Shown: positions 41,027 to 50,426, counted from the first letter of the stretch. The stretch is DNA of 64,000 nt from JANLYC01 sp963750495 (GCA_963750495.1 CAVVQV010000003.1:62001-126000); one strand, 5' to 3'. Program-made: numbers and translations. Notes: a model not told the origin generated them from the sequence alone.

Positions 41027-41954
41027 CCCAGGTCCGGGCACGTTGTATGACCGCCCGCGCCACAGCGACCGTGCTGTTGCCCTGGTGCCCGTGCAGACGG
41101 TTCAGATCCGGCCGTGGGCGGAGCACATTTCCCTCCGTTGGACGCGCCGGCTCTTGCTCTCGTGCCGCTAGCGCCGCAAGCGGGCCTACCAGGACGTCGA
41201 AGAGCTTGGGCGTGACTGTGAAGCCGAGCTGCATCATTCGGTTCGCCGGACCGACCTGGACTGTGTGCTTTGGTCGATCGAGCGTTCGCACGATGGCCCT
41301 CGCGACGTGCTCAGGCGACACGACGGGTGGCGGTGGCCTCCCGACGGCTCCAACATACGTGGCAGCTTGCAGGTAGATCGGTGTATCCACACTGCCCGGC
41401 GACACGCAGCTGATGTGAATGCCAGGATGGCCGCGGTGCTCCAGTTGCAGCTCTCGGGCGAGAGCGCGGATTGCCCACTTGCTGACTACGTAGGGGGACA
41501 TCTGCGGCACGGCGATATGCCCGATCACGGACGACAACAGCACCACGGAGCCGGTGCCCTGGTGGCGCATGGCGCGCAAGGCGCAGCGCGCGATGTTGGC
41601 GCTTCCGCATACGTTGGTGGCAATGACGCCGTCGAAGATCTCAGGAGGCACGTCGACGAAGTCGCCGTAGGCGACGACACCAGCAGCGTGGATCACAGCG
41701 TCAAGCTGTTCATGGGTGGCCCTGATCAATTGGAAAGCGGACTCGACGGCCTGAAGATCGCTGACATCCGCCGAGGCGACCAAGACGCTAGCCGCCCCGG
41801 CCAGTTCACACTCACGCGCCGTTTCTTTGAGCGGCGCCAACGCTCGGCTCATCAGGATCAGATGGTCTCCACGACGGGCCAGTTGATGGGCGGTAGCGCG
41901 TCCGATACCGCTGGAGGCACCGGTCACGAGGACAACCCGGCCTGGAGAAGTCAA
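41013..41954 (-). CDS. Short-chain dehydrogenase/reductase (SDR)
   Basis: 313 aa with the NAD(P) motif VTGASSGIGRATAHQLARRG at residues 10-29, NAG-equivalent AAGVVAYGDF, and the catalytic Ser-Tyr-Lys set (VVLLSSVIGH; SPYVVSKWAIRA). The C-terminal 70 residues extend past the usual SDR end. TTG start at 41954 overlaps the stop of the zinc dehydrogenase (TTGA), so the two are co-translated and the dehydrogenase is first. The substrate is unknown. Confidence 0.88.
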   Translation of the reverse strand: MTSPGRVVLVTGASSGIGRATAHQLARRGDHLILMSRALAPLKETARECELAGAASVLVASADVSDLQAVESAFQLIRATHEQLDAVIHAAGVVAYGDFVDVPPEIFDGVIATNVCGSANIARCALRAMRHQGTGSVVLLSSVIGHIAVPQMSPYVVSKWAIRALARELQLEHRGHPGIHISCVSPGSVDTPIYLQAATYVGAVGRPPPPVVSPEHVARAIVRTLDRPKHTVQVGPANRMMQLGFTVTPKLFDVLVGPLAALAAREQEPARPTEGNVLRPRPDLNRLHGHQGNSTVAVARAVIQRARTWVRGD

Positions 41955-43135
41955 GGCTGCAGCACGACCTTGATGCAGCCGTCCTGCTTCTTCTGGAACA
42001 TGGCGTAGGCGTCTGGAGCCGCGTCTAGTGGGAGGCGGTGGGTCGCGAAGTCCTCGAGCCCCAGCGGGTCGTCGTCAGCGATCACGTGCGGCATGATGTC
42101 GTCGGTCCACCGACGGACGTGACACTGCCCCATGCGGAGCTGAATGCCTCTGTCGAACATTTCCATCATGGGCAACGGATCGACTTCGCCACCGTAGACA
42201 CCACTCACCGAGACTGTGCCGCCACGTCGCACACTCTTGATGGCCGTTCGCAGGGCAGCCAGGCGATCCACCGCGAGCTTGTCGGTCAAGGGTGCAGCAA
42301 GAGCATCCGGTAGCAGACCCACGACCGCGTGAGCCGCCTTGCCGATGGGAGACCCGTGCGCCTCCATCCCGACCGCGTCGATGACTCCGTCCGGCCCGCG
42401 CCCGTCGGTAAGGTCCAGAAGGGCAGAGGGCACGTCGTCAACGGTGGTCAGGTCGACGATTTCGATCCCGTGTGCGGTTGCCAGATCCAGGCGCTCACGG
42501 ACCAGGTCGACGCCGATGACACGTTCGATCCCCCCCTGCCGAGCGATCCGCGCGCACAACTGGCCCACTGGGCCGAGTCCGAGCACGGCCAGGGTCCCGT
42601 CTTTCGCCACGTCCGCGAACGCGACCGCCTGCCAAGCCGTCGGCAGGATGTCGGACAGGTAGAGAAACCGCTCATCGGAAAAGCCCTGCGGGATCTTGAT
42701 AGGCCCGAAATGTGCCTGCGGTACACGCAGGTACTCGGCCTGTCCGCCGGGTACCGAGCCGTACAGCGAGGTGTAACCGAAGAGCGAGGCACCCTTGCCC
42801 GTCGAGCGGTTTTGTGTCGTCTCGCACTGGGCGTAGAGATGACGCCTGCACATCCAGCAGTCTCCGCACGAGATATTGAATGGCACGACGACCCGGTCGC
42901 CCACCGCGATGTGATGGACGTCACCGCCGACCTCTTCGACGATTCCCATCGCTTCGTGTCCCAGCACATCACCTGCCTGCAAGAAGGGACCGAGCACTTC
43001 GTACAGGTGCAGGTCCGAACCACAGATAGCGGTGGACGTCACCTTGATGATGGCATCTGTGGGTTGCTCGATCGTGGGATCCGGAACCTCGGTCACCCGG
43101 ACGTCGCGTTTCCCCTGCCAAGTCAGTGCTTGCAT
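41951..43135 (-). CDS. Zinc-dependent alcohol/formaldehyde-type dehydrogenase
   Basis: 394 aa from ATG 43135 (GAGGA 5 bp upstream). MDR family. Catalytic zinc ligands: AICGSDLHLYEV (Cys, then Asp/His region) and LGHEAMGIVEEVG (His, Glu). Structural zinc: CGDCWMCRRHLYAQC. Cofactor loop VLGLGPVGQLCARIARQGG. It resembles the glutathione-independent formaldehyde dehydrogenase and sorbitol-type branch (NRSTGKGASLFGYTSLYG). Probable NAD-linked oxidation of a small alcohol or aldehyde; the partner SDR follows in the same operon. Confidence 0.9.
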   Translation of the reverse strand: MQALTWQGKRDVRVTEVPDPTIEQPTDAIIKVTSTAICGSDLHLYEVLGPFLQAGDVLGHEAMGIVEEVGGDVHHIAVGDRVVVPFNISCGDCWMCRRHLYAQCETTQNRSTGKGASLFGYTSLYGSVPGGQAEYLRVPQAHFGPIKIPQGFSDERFLYLSDILPTAWQAVAFADVAKDGTLAVLGLGPVGQLCARIARQGGIERVIGVDLVRERLDLATAHGIEIVDLTTVDDVPSALLDLTDGRGPDGVIDAVGMEAHGSPIGKAAHAVVGLLPDALAAPLTDKLAVDRLAALRTAIKSVRRGGTVSVSGVYGGEVDPLPMMEMFDRGIQLRMGQCHVRRWTDDIMPHVIADDDPLGLEDFATHRLPLDAAPDAYAMFQKKQDGCIKVVLQP

Positions 43136-43319
43136 GTGTTCCTCCACCCACGTCGAGATCCTGTAATGCAGCCTTACCCGGGCCGAGCGGCGGCAAACTC
43201 GAGGCGGCTACTTGTGCATGAGTTCGACCACACCCCGGTGTCTTCGGCTCGCGGATACCCAGGGAAATGGGGCATGGGTCGCCGAGCCGTTCAGGGGCGC
43301 CGGTGCGCGAGAATGAGGC

Positions 43320-44174
43320 ATGGCTGTCGATGAGGTGACCCATGCGCTCTACGGTCTTGCGCTCGCGGAGTTCACCACCACGCGCAACAGCAGGGCGCGT
43401 GAGCTCAAGGCCGCCGGCGACGACGATGCGGCGCGACGCGTCGCCGCTCTGAAGAAGCCGACGACGGCTGCATGGTTGGTCAACCAGCTGGTCCGTCGTG
43501 AACGGGAGCAGGTCGACCTGCTGCTGGATCTCGGCCGTGAGATGCGCGCCGGGATGGCGGGGTTGGGAGCAGATGAGCTTCGCCTGTTGACCAAACGGCG
43601 CTATCAGCTCGTGTCGCTGTTGGTGAACTCGGCGTTGGGGTACGCCGGGCAGCGTCGTCCGGGAGGTGACGTCGCCAGCGATGTCCAGGCGACCCTCGAA
43701 GCGACGTTGGCCGACCCGGACAGCGCCGACGCGGTGGCCGCAGGCTGTCTCAGCGAGCCGCTCCACGTGTCCGGCTTCGGGTTCGTGGCCCGGCCGGACG
43801 CCGTACCCGACGAGGACACCCCCGGTCCGGATGCCGACGTTCTCGACATGGCGGCGCACCGGGCCCGCCGCGCGAAGCTGCTCGGCGAGGCCCGCGAGCG
43901 CGTGGCGCTGGCTCAGTCGGAGGTCGACGAGGCCGATGTCCGTCGTGCCGAGCTGGAGGAGCTGCTCGCTGCCGCGGAGGCGGAGGAGCGTGCGGCTGCG
44001 TCCGAGGTACGCCGGCTCGAGACTGCGTTGGACCGTGCGTCGGCGGCGCTGTCCAAGCGGAGCGAGGCGGCCACCGCAGCGCGCGAGGAGCTCGAGGACG
44101 CCGAAGAGGTTGCCGACGAGGCCCGGGACGAGCTCGCCGAGGCCCAGGAAGCGGAGCGCCGCCTCGACCGCTGA
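43320..44174 (+). CDS. Coiled-coil protein, unnamed
   Basis: 284 aa, soluble. The N-terminal half (HALYGLALAEFTTTRNSRAR, KKPTTAAWLVNQLVRREREQ) is a conserved helical region known only from actinobacterial hypothetical proteins. From about residue 185 onward the protein is almost all Ala/Glu/Arg and predicted to be one long coiled coil (EEERAA-type repeats; ends EAQEAERRLDR). No enzyme motif. There is no ribosome site; a leaderless start is possible but its -10 is poor. Confidence 0.75.
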   Translation: MAVDEVTHALYGLALAEFTTTRNSRARELKAAGDDDAARRVAALKKPTTAAWLVNQLVRREREQVDLLLDLGREMRAGMAGLGADELRLLTKRRYQLVSLLVNSALGYAGQRRPGGDVASDVQATLEATLADPDSADAVAAGCLSEPLHVSGFGFVARPDAVPDEDTPGPDADVLDMAAHRARRAKLLGEARERVALAQSEVDEADVRRAELEELLAAAEAEERAAASEVRRLETALDRASAALSKRSEAATAAREELEDAEEVADEARDELAEAQEAERRLDR

Positions 44175-44263
44175 CGCTGCCGGCCAGCTGGCCCGGTCGG
44201 CTCGCCCTACCCGTATCAAGCAGTCGGACTGCGGCCTCCTTGTGCGTGATGAAGGAGGTCGTC

Positions 44264-44404
44264 ATGTTCCCTGCCCAGACCGGTCCTGTGCTCATGAAGG
44301 CGGGCGAGGTGGCTCGGCGCCGTCCTGGCCCGCGTGCTGCGAAGCCGAAGCGGACCGAGCAGACGTCCCGGCACTCCCAGCCGGCAGCCCGCCAGCCCGA
44401 GTAG
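44264..44404 (+). CDS. Possible 46-aa basic peptide
   Basis: A short reading frame with a strong ribosome site (GGAGG 5 bp before ATG 44264). The product MFPAQTGPVLMKAGEVARRR, continuing PGPRAAKPKRTEQTSRHSQ, is Arg/Lys-rich and likely disordered. It lies in a 529-bp gap between the coiled-coil gene and the HNH pseudogene. Nothing similar is recognised; only the ribosome site and Arg/Lys bias support it. Confidence 0.35.
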   Translation: MFPAQTGPVLMKAGEVARRRPGPRAAKPKRTEQTSRHSQPAARQPE

Positions 44405-44595
44405 TCGCGGGGCTCGTCGGCTTCGCCGGCCTGCCGCTGTGGGGTGTTCCTATGGGCGGCTGCGCGCCGGACATCCGCGCTTGACCTCAACCTGATCGCA
44501 TCCAGCTGTCGTGTGCGACGGAAGCGCTCGGCCCCCCGACCTGCGGCAGTCGAGTCCTCGACGGGCTCGGGACGGGCTTGTCGAGACCCGGTTGA

Positions 44596-44610
44596 TCTCG
44601 ACAGGCTCGA
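44596..44610. repeat. 15-bp core TCTCGACAGGCTCGA, upstream flank of HNH pseudogene
   Basis: TCTCGACAGGCTCGA within GGTTGATCTCGACAGGCTCG, 94 bp before the HNH gene start. The identical 15-mer occurs three times in the 49-bp array after the same gene (46073, 46122, 46171), in the same orientation. Confidence 0.8.
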
Positions 44611-44703
44611 TCAGCGGGCCTTCTCGGAAAGCCCTTGTGGATAACGGGTTCTGGTGTCGGGCGGTGGTCCGAAAGTGTCGGTGGGCTGTTCTAGGTTTGA
44701 GCC

Positions 44704-46063
44704 ATGAGTACGACGCAGGGACCGCCACCGGCCGTGGGCGCCGATGATGCCTTCGGTCGTGGTTTCGCTGGCGTGCGTCGTGAACTCGCTGATCTGGTCG
44801 ACACCCCCACCTGGTCCCTGGACGACAACCGGCTGGATCGCCGGATCAGTGAGGCACTCGCGGTCCGAGCCGCTGCCGACGAGCTGGTCGCCCGACTGGT
44901 GGCCGAAGCGGCCGACCGCAACCTGGCCCACCGGCACGGTGCGTCCTCGACGAGGGCGCATCTGATGACGGCGCACCGGATGTCGGCCGGTGAAGCGTCC
45001 CGGACCGTGCGGACCGCCAAGCAGCTGCACGGCACCGGCTGTCACCGAGCCGACCCGTCGCGCCGTCGCGGCCGGTGACGGTGTCAGCCGAACAAGGGGT
45101 GGTGGTCGCGGCCGCGATCAACCGGCTCTCACCCACGATCGAGCCGGACCGGGTCGACGCCGCCCAGCAGGATCTGCTCGCCCATGCCCAGACACTGTCG
45201 TACAGCGCAGCTGCAGGTCGCAGCGAACCATCTGGTCGAGGTGATCGACCCCGACACCGTCGACCAGACGTTGGAGCAGCAGCTCGACCGCGCAGGAACG
45301 CAAGGCGTTGGCCTCAGCCTGGTTCACCGGCCAGTACGGGTCCGACGGCATCGCCCGCGGCCGGTTCGCCCTGCCCAACCTGGTGTTCGGCATGCTCACC
45401 AAACACCTCGAAGCCCACACCTCACCGCGTCGGGTCGCCACCGGCACCGGCCAGGCAGCGACGATCCGATGGCTGAGACGACCGTTGCGGACCTGCCCTA
45501 TGGCAACCGGCTCGGCCGGGCGTTGTGTGAGCTGATCGAACACCTCCCGGTCGACGGGTACCCTCAGCACGGGGTCGCGAACGCCACCATCGTGGTCACC
45601 GTCGACGAAGACCAAACTCCGGGCGGGTGCGGGGGAAGCCACGCTCGACACCGGCAGCGCGATCTCGGTCGGGGAGACCCGACGGTTGGCCTGCAACGCC
45701 GGCCTCCTCCCCATGGTGCTGTCGGGTGGGTCGAAGATCCTCGACCTCGGCACCAGCCGCCGCCTGTTCGACCGTCACCAACGCCTCGCACTCGCCACCC
45801 GCGACCAAGGCTGTGTCTTCCCCGGCTGCGAACGCCCACCCGCCTGGACTGAGGCACACCACCGCCTCCCCTGGAGCGAGGGCGGAGCAACGGACATCGA
45901 CAACGGATGCCTGTTGTGTTCCTTCCACCACCACCTGATCCACCAAGGCGAATGGGACCTCACCCTCGGCCCGGACGGCATCACCGAAGTCATCCCACCG
46001 GCACGGATCGATCCGCAGCGAAGACCCATCCGCCACCAACGCTTCAAACCCCGACCCGGTTGA
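44704..46063 (+). pseudogene. DUF222/HNH endonuclease-like (13E12-type) gene, multiply frameshifted
   Basis: The encoded protein can be followed from MSTTQGPPPAVGADDAFGRG to the C-terminal HNH region (CVFPGCERPPAWTEAHHRLP, SEGGATDIDNGCLLCSFHHH), but only by changing frame about six times (near 45015, 45075, 45210, 45305, 45475 and 45615). The pieces cover DUF222 from end to end, with no large deletion. TAGGTT at 44692-44697 still sits 6 bp before ATG. At 1.36 kb it has the size of the M. tuberculosis REP13E12 elements, repeats that encode the same family and serve as phage integration sites. It is inactive as read. Confidence 0.88.
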
Positions 46064-46193
46064 CCCACGGGGTCTCGACAGGCTCGACCGCCGGGAACCC
46101 CGACCCGGATGACCCACGGGGTCTCGACAGGCTCGACCGCCGGGAACCCCGACCCGGTTGACCCACGGGGTCTCGACAGGCTCGACCGCCTGG
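46047..46193. repeat. 49-bp tandem repeat, three copies, after HNH pseudogene
   Basis: Exact 49-bp period: units start at 46047, 46096 and 46145. Each contains AACCCCGACCCGG, then GACCCACGGGGTCTCGACAG and CTCGACCGCCGGG; the third drifts at its end. The first unit overlaps the last codons of the pseudogene. GTCTCGACAGGCTCGACC-type sequences are, to my knowledge, common dispersed repeats in Actinobacteria. Confidence 0.9.
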
Positions 46194-46353
46194 AACGCCG
46201 ACGCGGGTCGGGTGGGAAGTTGTGCAGGTCGAAACGGCTCGAGGGTCTGCACAACCTCGTAGTCCGGGCGATGCTCGCGCCCCGCTGGCGGCAACTTCCC
46301 GGGCCAAGCGACACTGGAGCGATGACCTCTGACGGCTCGCGCAAGGCGGCACG

Positions 46354-47262
46354 GTGACGGCGTACCCGGCTGTGGCCGAGGGCGAAGTCGTCGTCCTCGA
46401 CGGTGGGATGTCCAACGCGCTCGAGGACCGTGGGCACGACGTGTCCGGGGACCTCTGGACCGCCGGGCTCCTTCGCGACGCTCCCGAAGAGATCGCCGCC
46501 GTCCACCAGACGTACTTCGAGGCGGGCGCGCAGGTGGCCACGACCGCGAGCTACCAGGCATCCGTTGCCGGGTTCACCGCCGTCGGCATGAGCCGGGATG
46601 AGGCAGAGCGACTGATCCAGCGCAGCGTGACACTGGCGCGTGACGTGCGCGACGAGCTGGCCGACGACGGCACGGCCCGCTGGGTGGCTGCGTCCGTCGG
46701 GCCGTATGGCGCCGTCCTCGCCGACGGCTCCGAATATCGCGGCCGCTACGGGCTGTCCCACGCCCAGCTCCGCGACTTCCACCTGCCGAGGCTGGAGCTG
46801 CTGGCGTCAGCCGGCCCGGACTTCTTCGCCGTCGAGACGATTCCGGACCAGGACGAGGCCGAGGTCCTCGTCGAGCTGATCGACCAGCTGGCGGTGCCGG
46901 CGTGGTTCTCGTTCTCGGCAGCAGGGCTGCGCACCCGAGCCGGTCAGCCCCTTGCCGAGGCCTTCGCCGTCGCGGCATCCGCCGCCGGCGTCTTTGCGGT
47001 CGGCGTCAACTGCTGTGCGCCGGCCGACGTACTGCCGGCGGTCGAGCTGGCCGGCCAGGTCACCGGTAGACCCGCGATCGCCTACCCCAACAGTGGTGAG
47101 GAGTGGAAAGCATCGAGCCGCGGGTGGGACGGTTCCCTGTCCTATGACATACGGCTGGCCCCGAGCTGGGTCGGAGCGGGCGCGTCGTACGTCGGAGGGT
47201 GCTGCCGCGTCGGTCCGCCGACCATCACCGCCCTGGCCGCCGCCGTGGCTAAGTTGGGGTGA
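46354..47262 (+). CDS. mmuM: Homocysteine S-methyltransferase
   Basis: 302 aa cytoplasmic zinc enzyme that makes methionine by moving a methyl group from S-methylmethionine (or SAM) to homocysteine. Zinc ligands: Cys in FAVGVNCCAPADVL and the Cys pair in SYVGGCCRVGPPTI. N-terminal VVLDGGMSNALEDRGHDVSG is the usual MmuM start. GTG start at 46354. Its stop overlaps the ATG of the next gene by 1 bp (TGATG). No mmuP permease nearby. Confidence 0.93.
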   Translation: MTAYPAVAEGEVVVLDGGMSNALEDRGHDVSGDLWTAGLLRDAPEEIAAVHQTYFEAGAQVATTASYQASVAGFTAVGMSRDEAERLIQRSVTLARDVRDELADDGTARWVAASVGPYGAVLADGSEYRGRYGLSHAQLRDFHLPRLELLASAGPDFFAVETIPDQDEAEVLVELIDQLAVPAWFSFSAAGLRTRAGQPLAEAFAVAASAAGVFAVGVNCCAPADVLPAVELAGQVTGRPAIAYPNSGEEWKASSRGWDGSLSYDIRLAPSWVGAGASYVGGCCRVGPPTITALAAAVAKLG

Positions 47263-48227
47263 TGGCGAAGGGGACGAACGCGGTCGAGATCGAGGTCGGA
47301 CCGCATCTGGTCAAGATCACCAACCCGGACCGCGTCTACTTCCCTGAGACCGGGGCGACCAAGCTCGACCTGGTCGAGTACTACCTCAGTGTCGGCGACG
47401 GGATCGTCAACGCGCTGCGCGAGCGACCCTGCATGCTGCACCGGTTCCCGACGGGGCTGAGCGGCGACAAGGTGCACCAGAAACGTGTCCCGGCCGGCGC
47501 GCCACCCTGGCTCGAGACCGTTCGGGTCCATTTCCCGCGCTACAACCGCAATGCCGACGAGCTGTGCGTGACCGAGCTGGCTCAGGTGATCTGGGCTGTC
47601 CAGATGTCGACCGTCGAGTTCCATCCCTGGAACTCGCGCCGCGCTGACACCGAGAAGCCCGACGAGTGGCGTATCGACCTCGATCCCATGCCGTTGTGCG
47701 ACTTCGCCACAGTGCAGCGCGTGGCCCACGTCGCGCACGAGGTCCTCGACGAGCTCGGCGCCGTGGGCTGGCCGAAGACCACCGGGGGCCGCGGGATGCA
47801 CGTCTACGTGCGGATCGAACCGACCCATGGCTTCGCCGACGTACGCCGAGCGGCGCTGGCATTCGCCCGCGAGGTCGAGCGACGCATGCCCGATGACGTC
47901 ACGACAACCTGGTGGCGCAAGGACCGTGACCCGGCCGCGTTGTTCGTCGACTACAACCAGAACGCCCGGGACCACACCATCGCCTGTGCGTACTCCGTCC
48001 GCGGTGTGCCGGACGCCAGGGTCTCGGCCCCGGTGCAGTGGGACGAGATCGACGACGTGCGGCCCGGTGACTTCACGATCGTCACCATGCCGCCGCGCTA
48101 TGCAGAGCTCGGCGACCTGCACGAAGGGATGGACGCCGCGGTCTTCTCGATCGAGCCGCTGCTCGAGTGGGCCGCGCGGGATGAACGCGACGGCACGGAG
48201 GATCCCGGCGGTGACGAGCCTGCGTGA
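47262..48227 (+). CDS. LigD-type DNA polymerase/primase domain protein
   Basis: 321 aa stand-alone polymerase of the archaeo-eukaryotic primase fold found in NHEJ ligase D. Motifs: VKITNPDRVYFPETGATKLD, LHRFPTGLSGDKVHQKRVP, metal motif RIDLDPMP (Asp-x-Asp), TGGRGMHVYVRIEPTHGF, and FVDYNQNARDHTIACAYSVR. It has no ligase or nuclease domain, and no ku gene is in the window. It probably fills gaps during break repair. It is translationally coupled to mmuM, an odd pairing with no known metabolic reason. Confidence 0.9.
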   Translation: MAKGTNAVEIEVGPHLVKITNPDRVYFPETGATKLDLVEYYLSVGDGIVNALRERPCMLHRFPTGLSGDKVHQKRVPAGAPPWLETVRVHFPRYNRNADELCVTELAQVIWAVQMSTVEFHPWNSRRADTEKPDEWRIDLDPMPLCDFATVQRVAHVAHEVLDELGAVGWPKTTGGRGMHVYVRIEPTHGFADVRRAALAFAREVERRMPDDVTTTWWRKDRDPAALFVDYNQNARDHTIACAYSVRGVPDARVSAPVQWDEIDDVRPGDFTIVTMPPRYAELGDLHEGMDAAVFSIEPLLEWAARDERDGTEDPGGDEPA

Positions 48228-48417
48228 CCGAGCGGGAGGTCTCCGGTGAGGACCCCTGGATACGCCGGGCAGCTCGTCATCGCTGCTCCTCAACCCTTGT
48301 CACAGGGAGTCACAAAACCCCACGAATCCCGTTACCTCGCGGACGGGCTCGGAAAAGTCTGCCTAGGGTCGTTTAGGAATCCTTTACAGAATTCTCTAGT
48401 ACAGAGGGGCAGTTCGC

Positions 48418-49551
48418 ATGTCGTTATCTCGGACGATGGCGATCGCGGCAGGGGTCGCGGTCACGATGGTTGGAAGCCTGGGGCTGGCATCTCCCGCCTC
48501 GGCCACATACGCAAATGACCCGGTCTCGCGAGCGTGGAGTCCGGACGGCCCGGTGCACAGCTCGGTCGGAACAGCCTCGCGGTTGTTCATCGGGGGATCC
48601 TTCTCGGGCGGGGGTGGGATCGCGGCGCTGAACCCGACCACAGGTGCGCTGCTCTGGTCCGTGCAAGCCGACGGCGACGTCCGTGCGATGGCGCTGTCCG
48701 ACGACGGATCACGCCTCCTGGTGGGCGGGGGCTTCACTCACGTCGGGGGCACCACCCACCGGCACCTGGCCGCGATGAACGTGTCCGACGGTTCGGTCGT
48801 GGCGAACTGGCGGGCTGGCGCGAGCGGAATGGTCCGCGACCTCGTCGTCAGAGGAGACCAACTCTTCGTGGGTGGTCAGTTCGGTCGGATCCGTGGCGTG
48901 GCTCAGCGGGGTCTCGGTGCGCTGTCTGTGTCCACCGGACAGCTGATCCCTGCGTTCACGGGATCTGTCGATCGCCATGTCTACGGCCTGGCGCTCACCA
49001 ACAATCAGCTGCTCGTGAGCGGCAGGTTCAATGCCGTCAATGGTCAGTCGCGGAGCTCCATCGCGTCGTTCAACCTCTCCAACTACCAGTTGACGTCGTG
49101 GGCACCGCGGCGTCTGTGCGCCGGCTGCAACGCCTACTGGGATGTCGTGACCGACGGCACCAATGCGTACGTCGGTACGTCCGGCCCCGGCGGGAACCTC
49201 GGCGCCTTCAACCTGGTGTCAGGCAATAACCCGTGGCGTTACGTCCACGCCAACGGTGATGTGCAGGCCCTGGCGCTCCCCGGTGACGGGCTGCTCTATC
49301 TCGGCGGCCACTTCGGGCAGTACGTCGGCAACAGCAACATCCGGCGTACCGACCTGGCGGCCGTCAACCCGAACAACGGTCAGGTCGACCCGGACTTCCA
49401 CCCGAAGCTGTTCAAGCGCTACCCCGGGGTGTGGACCTTCGCGACGACGCCAGGAATGCTGCACGCCGGCGGCAACTTCCTGGGCATGGGAGCCGGGCCG
49501 AACGCCCGCAACAACCATGTGCCGTATCTGACTGCCTTCGGTATCCAGTGA
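48418..49551 (+). CDS. Secreted beta-propeller protein (DUF5122-like repeats)
   Basis: 377 aa, ATG 48418 with GAGGGG 8 bp upstream. Signal peptide 1-29 (IAAGVAVTMVGSLGLASPAS). The mature part has about six blade-like repeats of the form L.VGG.F..V.G....LAA.N...G: LFIGGSFSGGGGIAALN, LLVGGGFTHVGGTTHRHLAA, LFVGGQFGRIRGVAQRGLGA, LLVSGRFNAVNGQSRSSIAS, LYLGGHFGQYVGNSNIRRTD and LHAGGNFLGMGAGPN. There is one Cys pair (RRLCAGCNAYW). Probably a binding protein outside the cell; ligand unknown. Confidence 0.8.
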   Translation: MSLSRTMAIAAGVAVTMVGSLGLASPASATYANDPVSRAWSPDGPVHSSVGTASRLFIGGSFSGGGGIAALNPTTGALLWSVQADGDVRAMALSDDGSRLLVGGGFTHVGGTTHRHLAAMNVSDGSVVANWRAGASGMVRDLVVRGDQLFVGGQFGRIRGVAQRGLGALSVSTGQLIPAFTGSVDRHVYGLALTNNQLLVSGRFNAVNGQSRSSIASFNLSNYQLTSWAPRRLCAGCNAYWDVVTDGTNAYVGTSGPGGNLGAFNLVSGNNPWRYVHANGDVQALALPGDGLLYLGGHFGQYVGNSNIRRTDLAAVNPNNGQVDPDFHPKLFKRYPGVWTFATTPGMLHAGGNFLGMGAGPNARNNHVPYLTAFGIQ

Positions 49552-49568
49552 TGGTGGCCGACTGAGGC

Positions 49569-50426
49569 TCAGACCAGCACGTCACGACGGCTGAACCACC
49601 ACGCGCTGACCAGCAGCGGAGGCACGGCGTACAAGGCGCTGACGCCGACGGCGCGCCACAGCGCCGAAGCGTCGATGTGCGTGCCGAGCGCGGCCTGCCA
49701 CGCGGTGAACTGGTCGGTCAGCAGCCACGTGGTGACCGACACGGGAATCGACGGCAGGAAGCCGATGATCTGGTTGGCGAAGCTGAACACCAGCATGCCC
49801 ACGATCGACGCGGCGCTGTTGCGGGTGATGACTGAGAGCAGGAAGCCCCAGGCGCTGACCGCCAGCAGCGGCCCGGCGTAGACCAGCAGCACGATCCCGA
49901 GGCGGCTGAGGATCCCGGTCACGCTGATGCTCGGCGCGCCCAGGACCAGGCCGGCCCCGAGCGGCACGCCGCCGATGGTCACCGCGTGCGCGCCGGAGGC
50001 GATCGAGCCGATCACGACCCCGCTGAGTCCGAAGATGAGCAGCAGCGTGAGCACGTACGTCGCGGTGGCGCCGGCCTTGGCCGCCAGCAGCTCGAGCCGC
50101 GACGTCGATCTGGTCAGGACCGTCTTGAGGGTCTGGTTCGCGTCCTCGGTTGCCACGATGTCACCGGCAACGAGCCCGGCGAGCAGCGGGAGCAGCACCA
50201 AGGAGGAGAAGAACAGTGCGATGAACGGAAGGATCAGGCCGCTGCTGTTGTAGGCCAGCGCCAGCACGTTCTCGGGGTCCAGCTGCGCGGTTCCGCGGGC
50301 AGGCTTCGCTGGGTTGACGGCCAACCCGATCGCGAACGATGCCGGAATCAGCGCTGCCGCGACGAGCCCGATGAGGGTACGCCGCTGAGCGGCGAGCTTG
50401 CGCAGCTCCCAGAGGTACGTCGTCAT
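49569..50426 (-). CDS. ABC-2-type transporter permease (second system)
   Basis: 285 aa. N-terminal helix after YLWELRKLAAQRRTLIGLVA, then about five more helices (FALLFSSLVLLPLLAGLVAG-type, AGATATYVLTLLLIFGLSGV, LGIVLLVYAGPLLAVSAWGF). The coupling segment DIVATEDANQTLKTVLTRST resembles that of ABC-2 exporters. ATG 50426 overlaps the ATPase stop by 4 bp (ATGA). Forms an exporter with the protein at 50423-51385; the substrate is unknown. Secreted-protein genes lie on both sides. Confidence 0.85.
   Translation of the reverse strand: MTTYLWELRKLAAQRRTLIGLVAAALIPASFAIGLAVNPAKPARGTAQLDPENVLALAYNSSGLILPFIALFFSSLVLLPLLAGLVAGDIVATEDANQTLKTVLTRSTSRLELLAAKAGATATYVLTLLLIFGLSGVVIGSIASGAHAVTIGGVPLGAGLVLGAPSISVTGILSRLGIVLLVYAGPLLAVSAWGFLLSVITRNSAASIVGMLVFSFANQIIGFLPSIPVSVTTWLLTDQFTAWQAALGTHIDASALWRAVGVSALYAVPPLLVSAWWFSRRDVLV

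Noticed and set aside
41013..43147. Recently acquired island (SDR plus zinc dehydrogenase)
   Set aside because: Codon use seemed slightly less GC-biased, but there are no mobile genes or repeats at the borders and I could not compute composition. Not strong enough to report.
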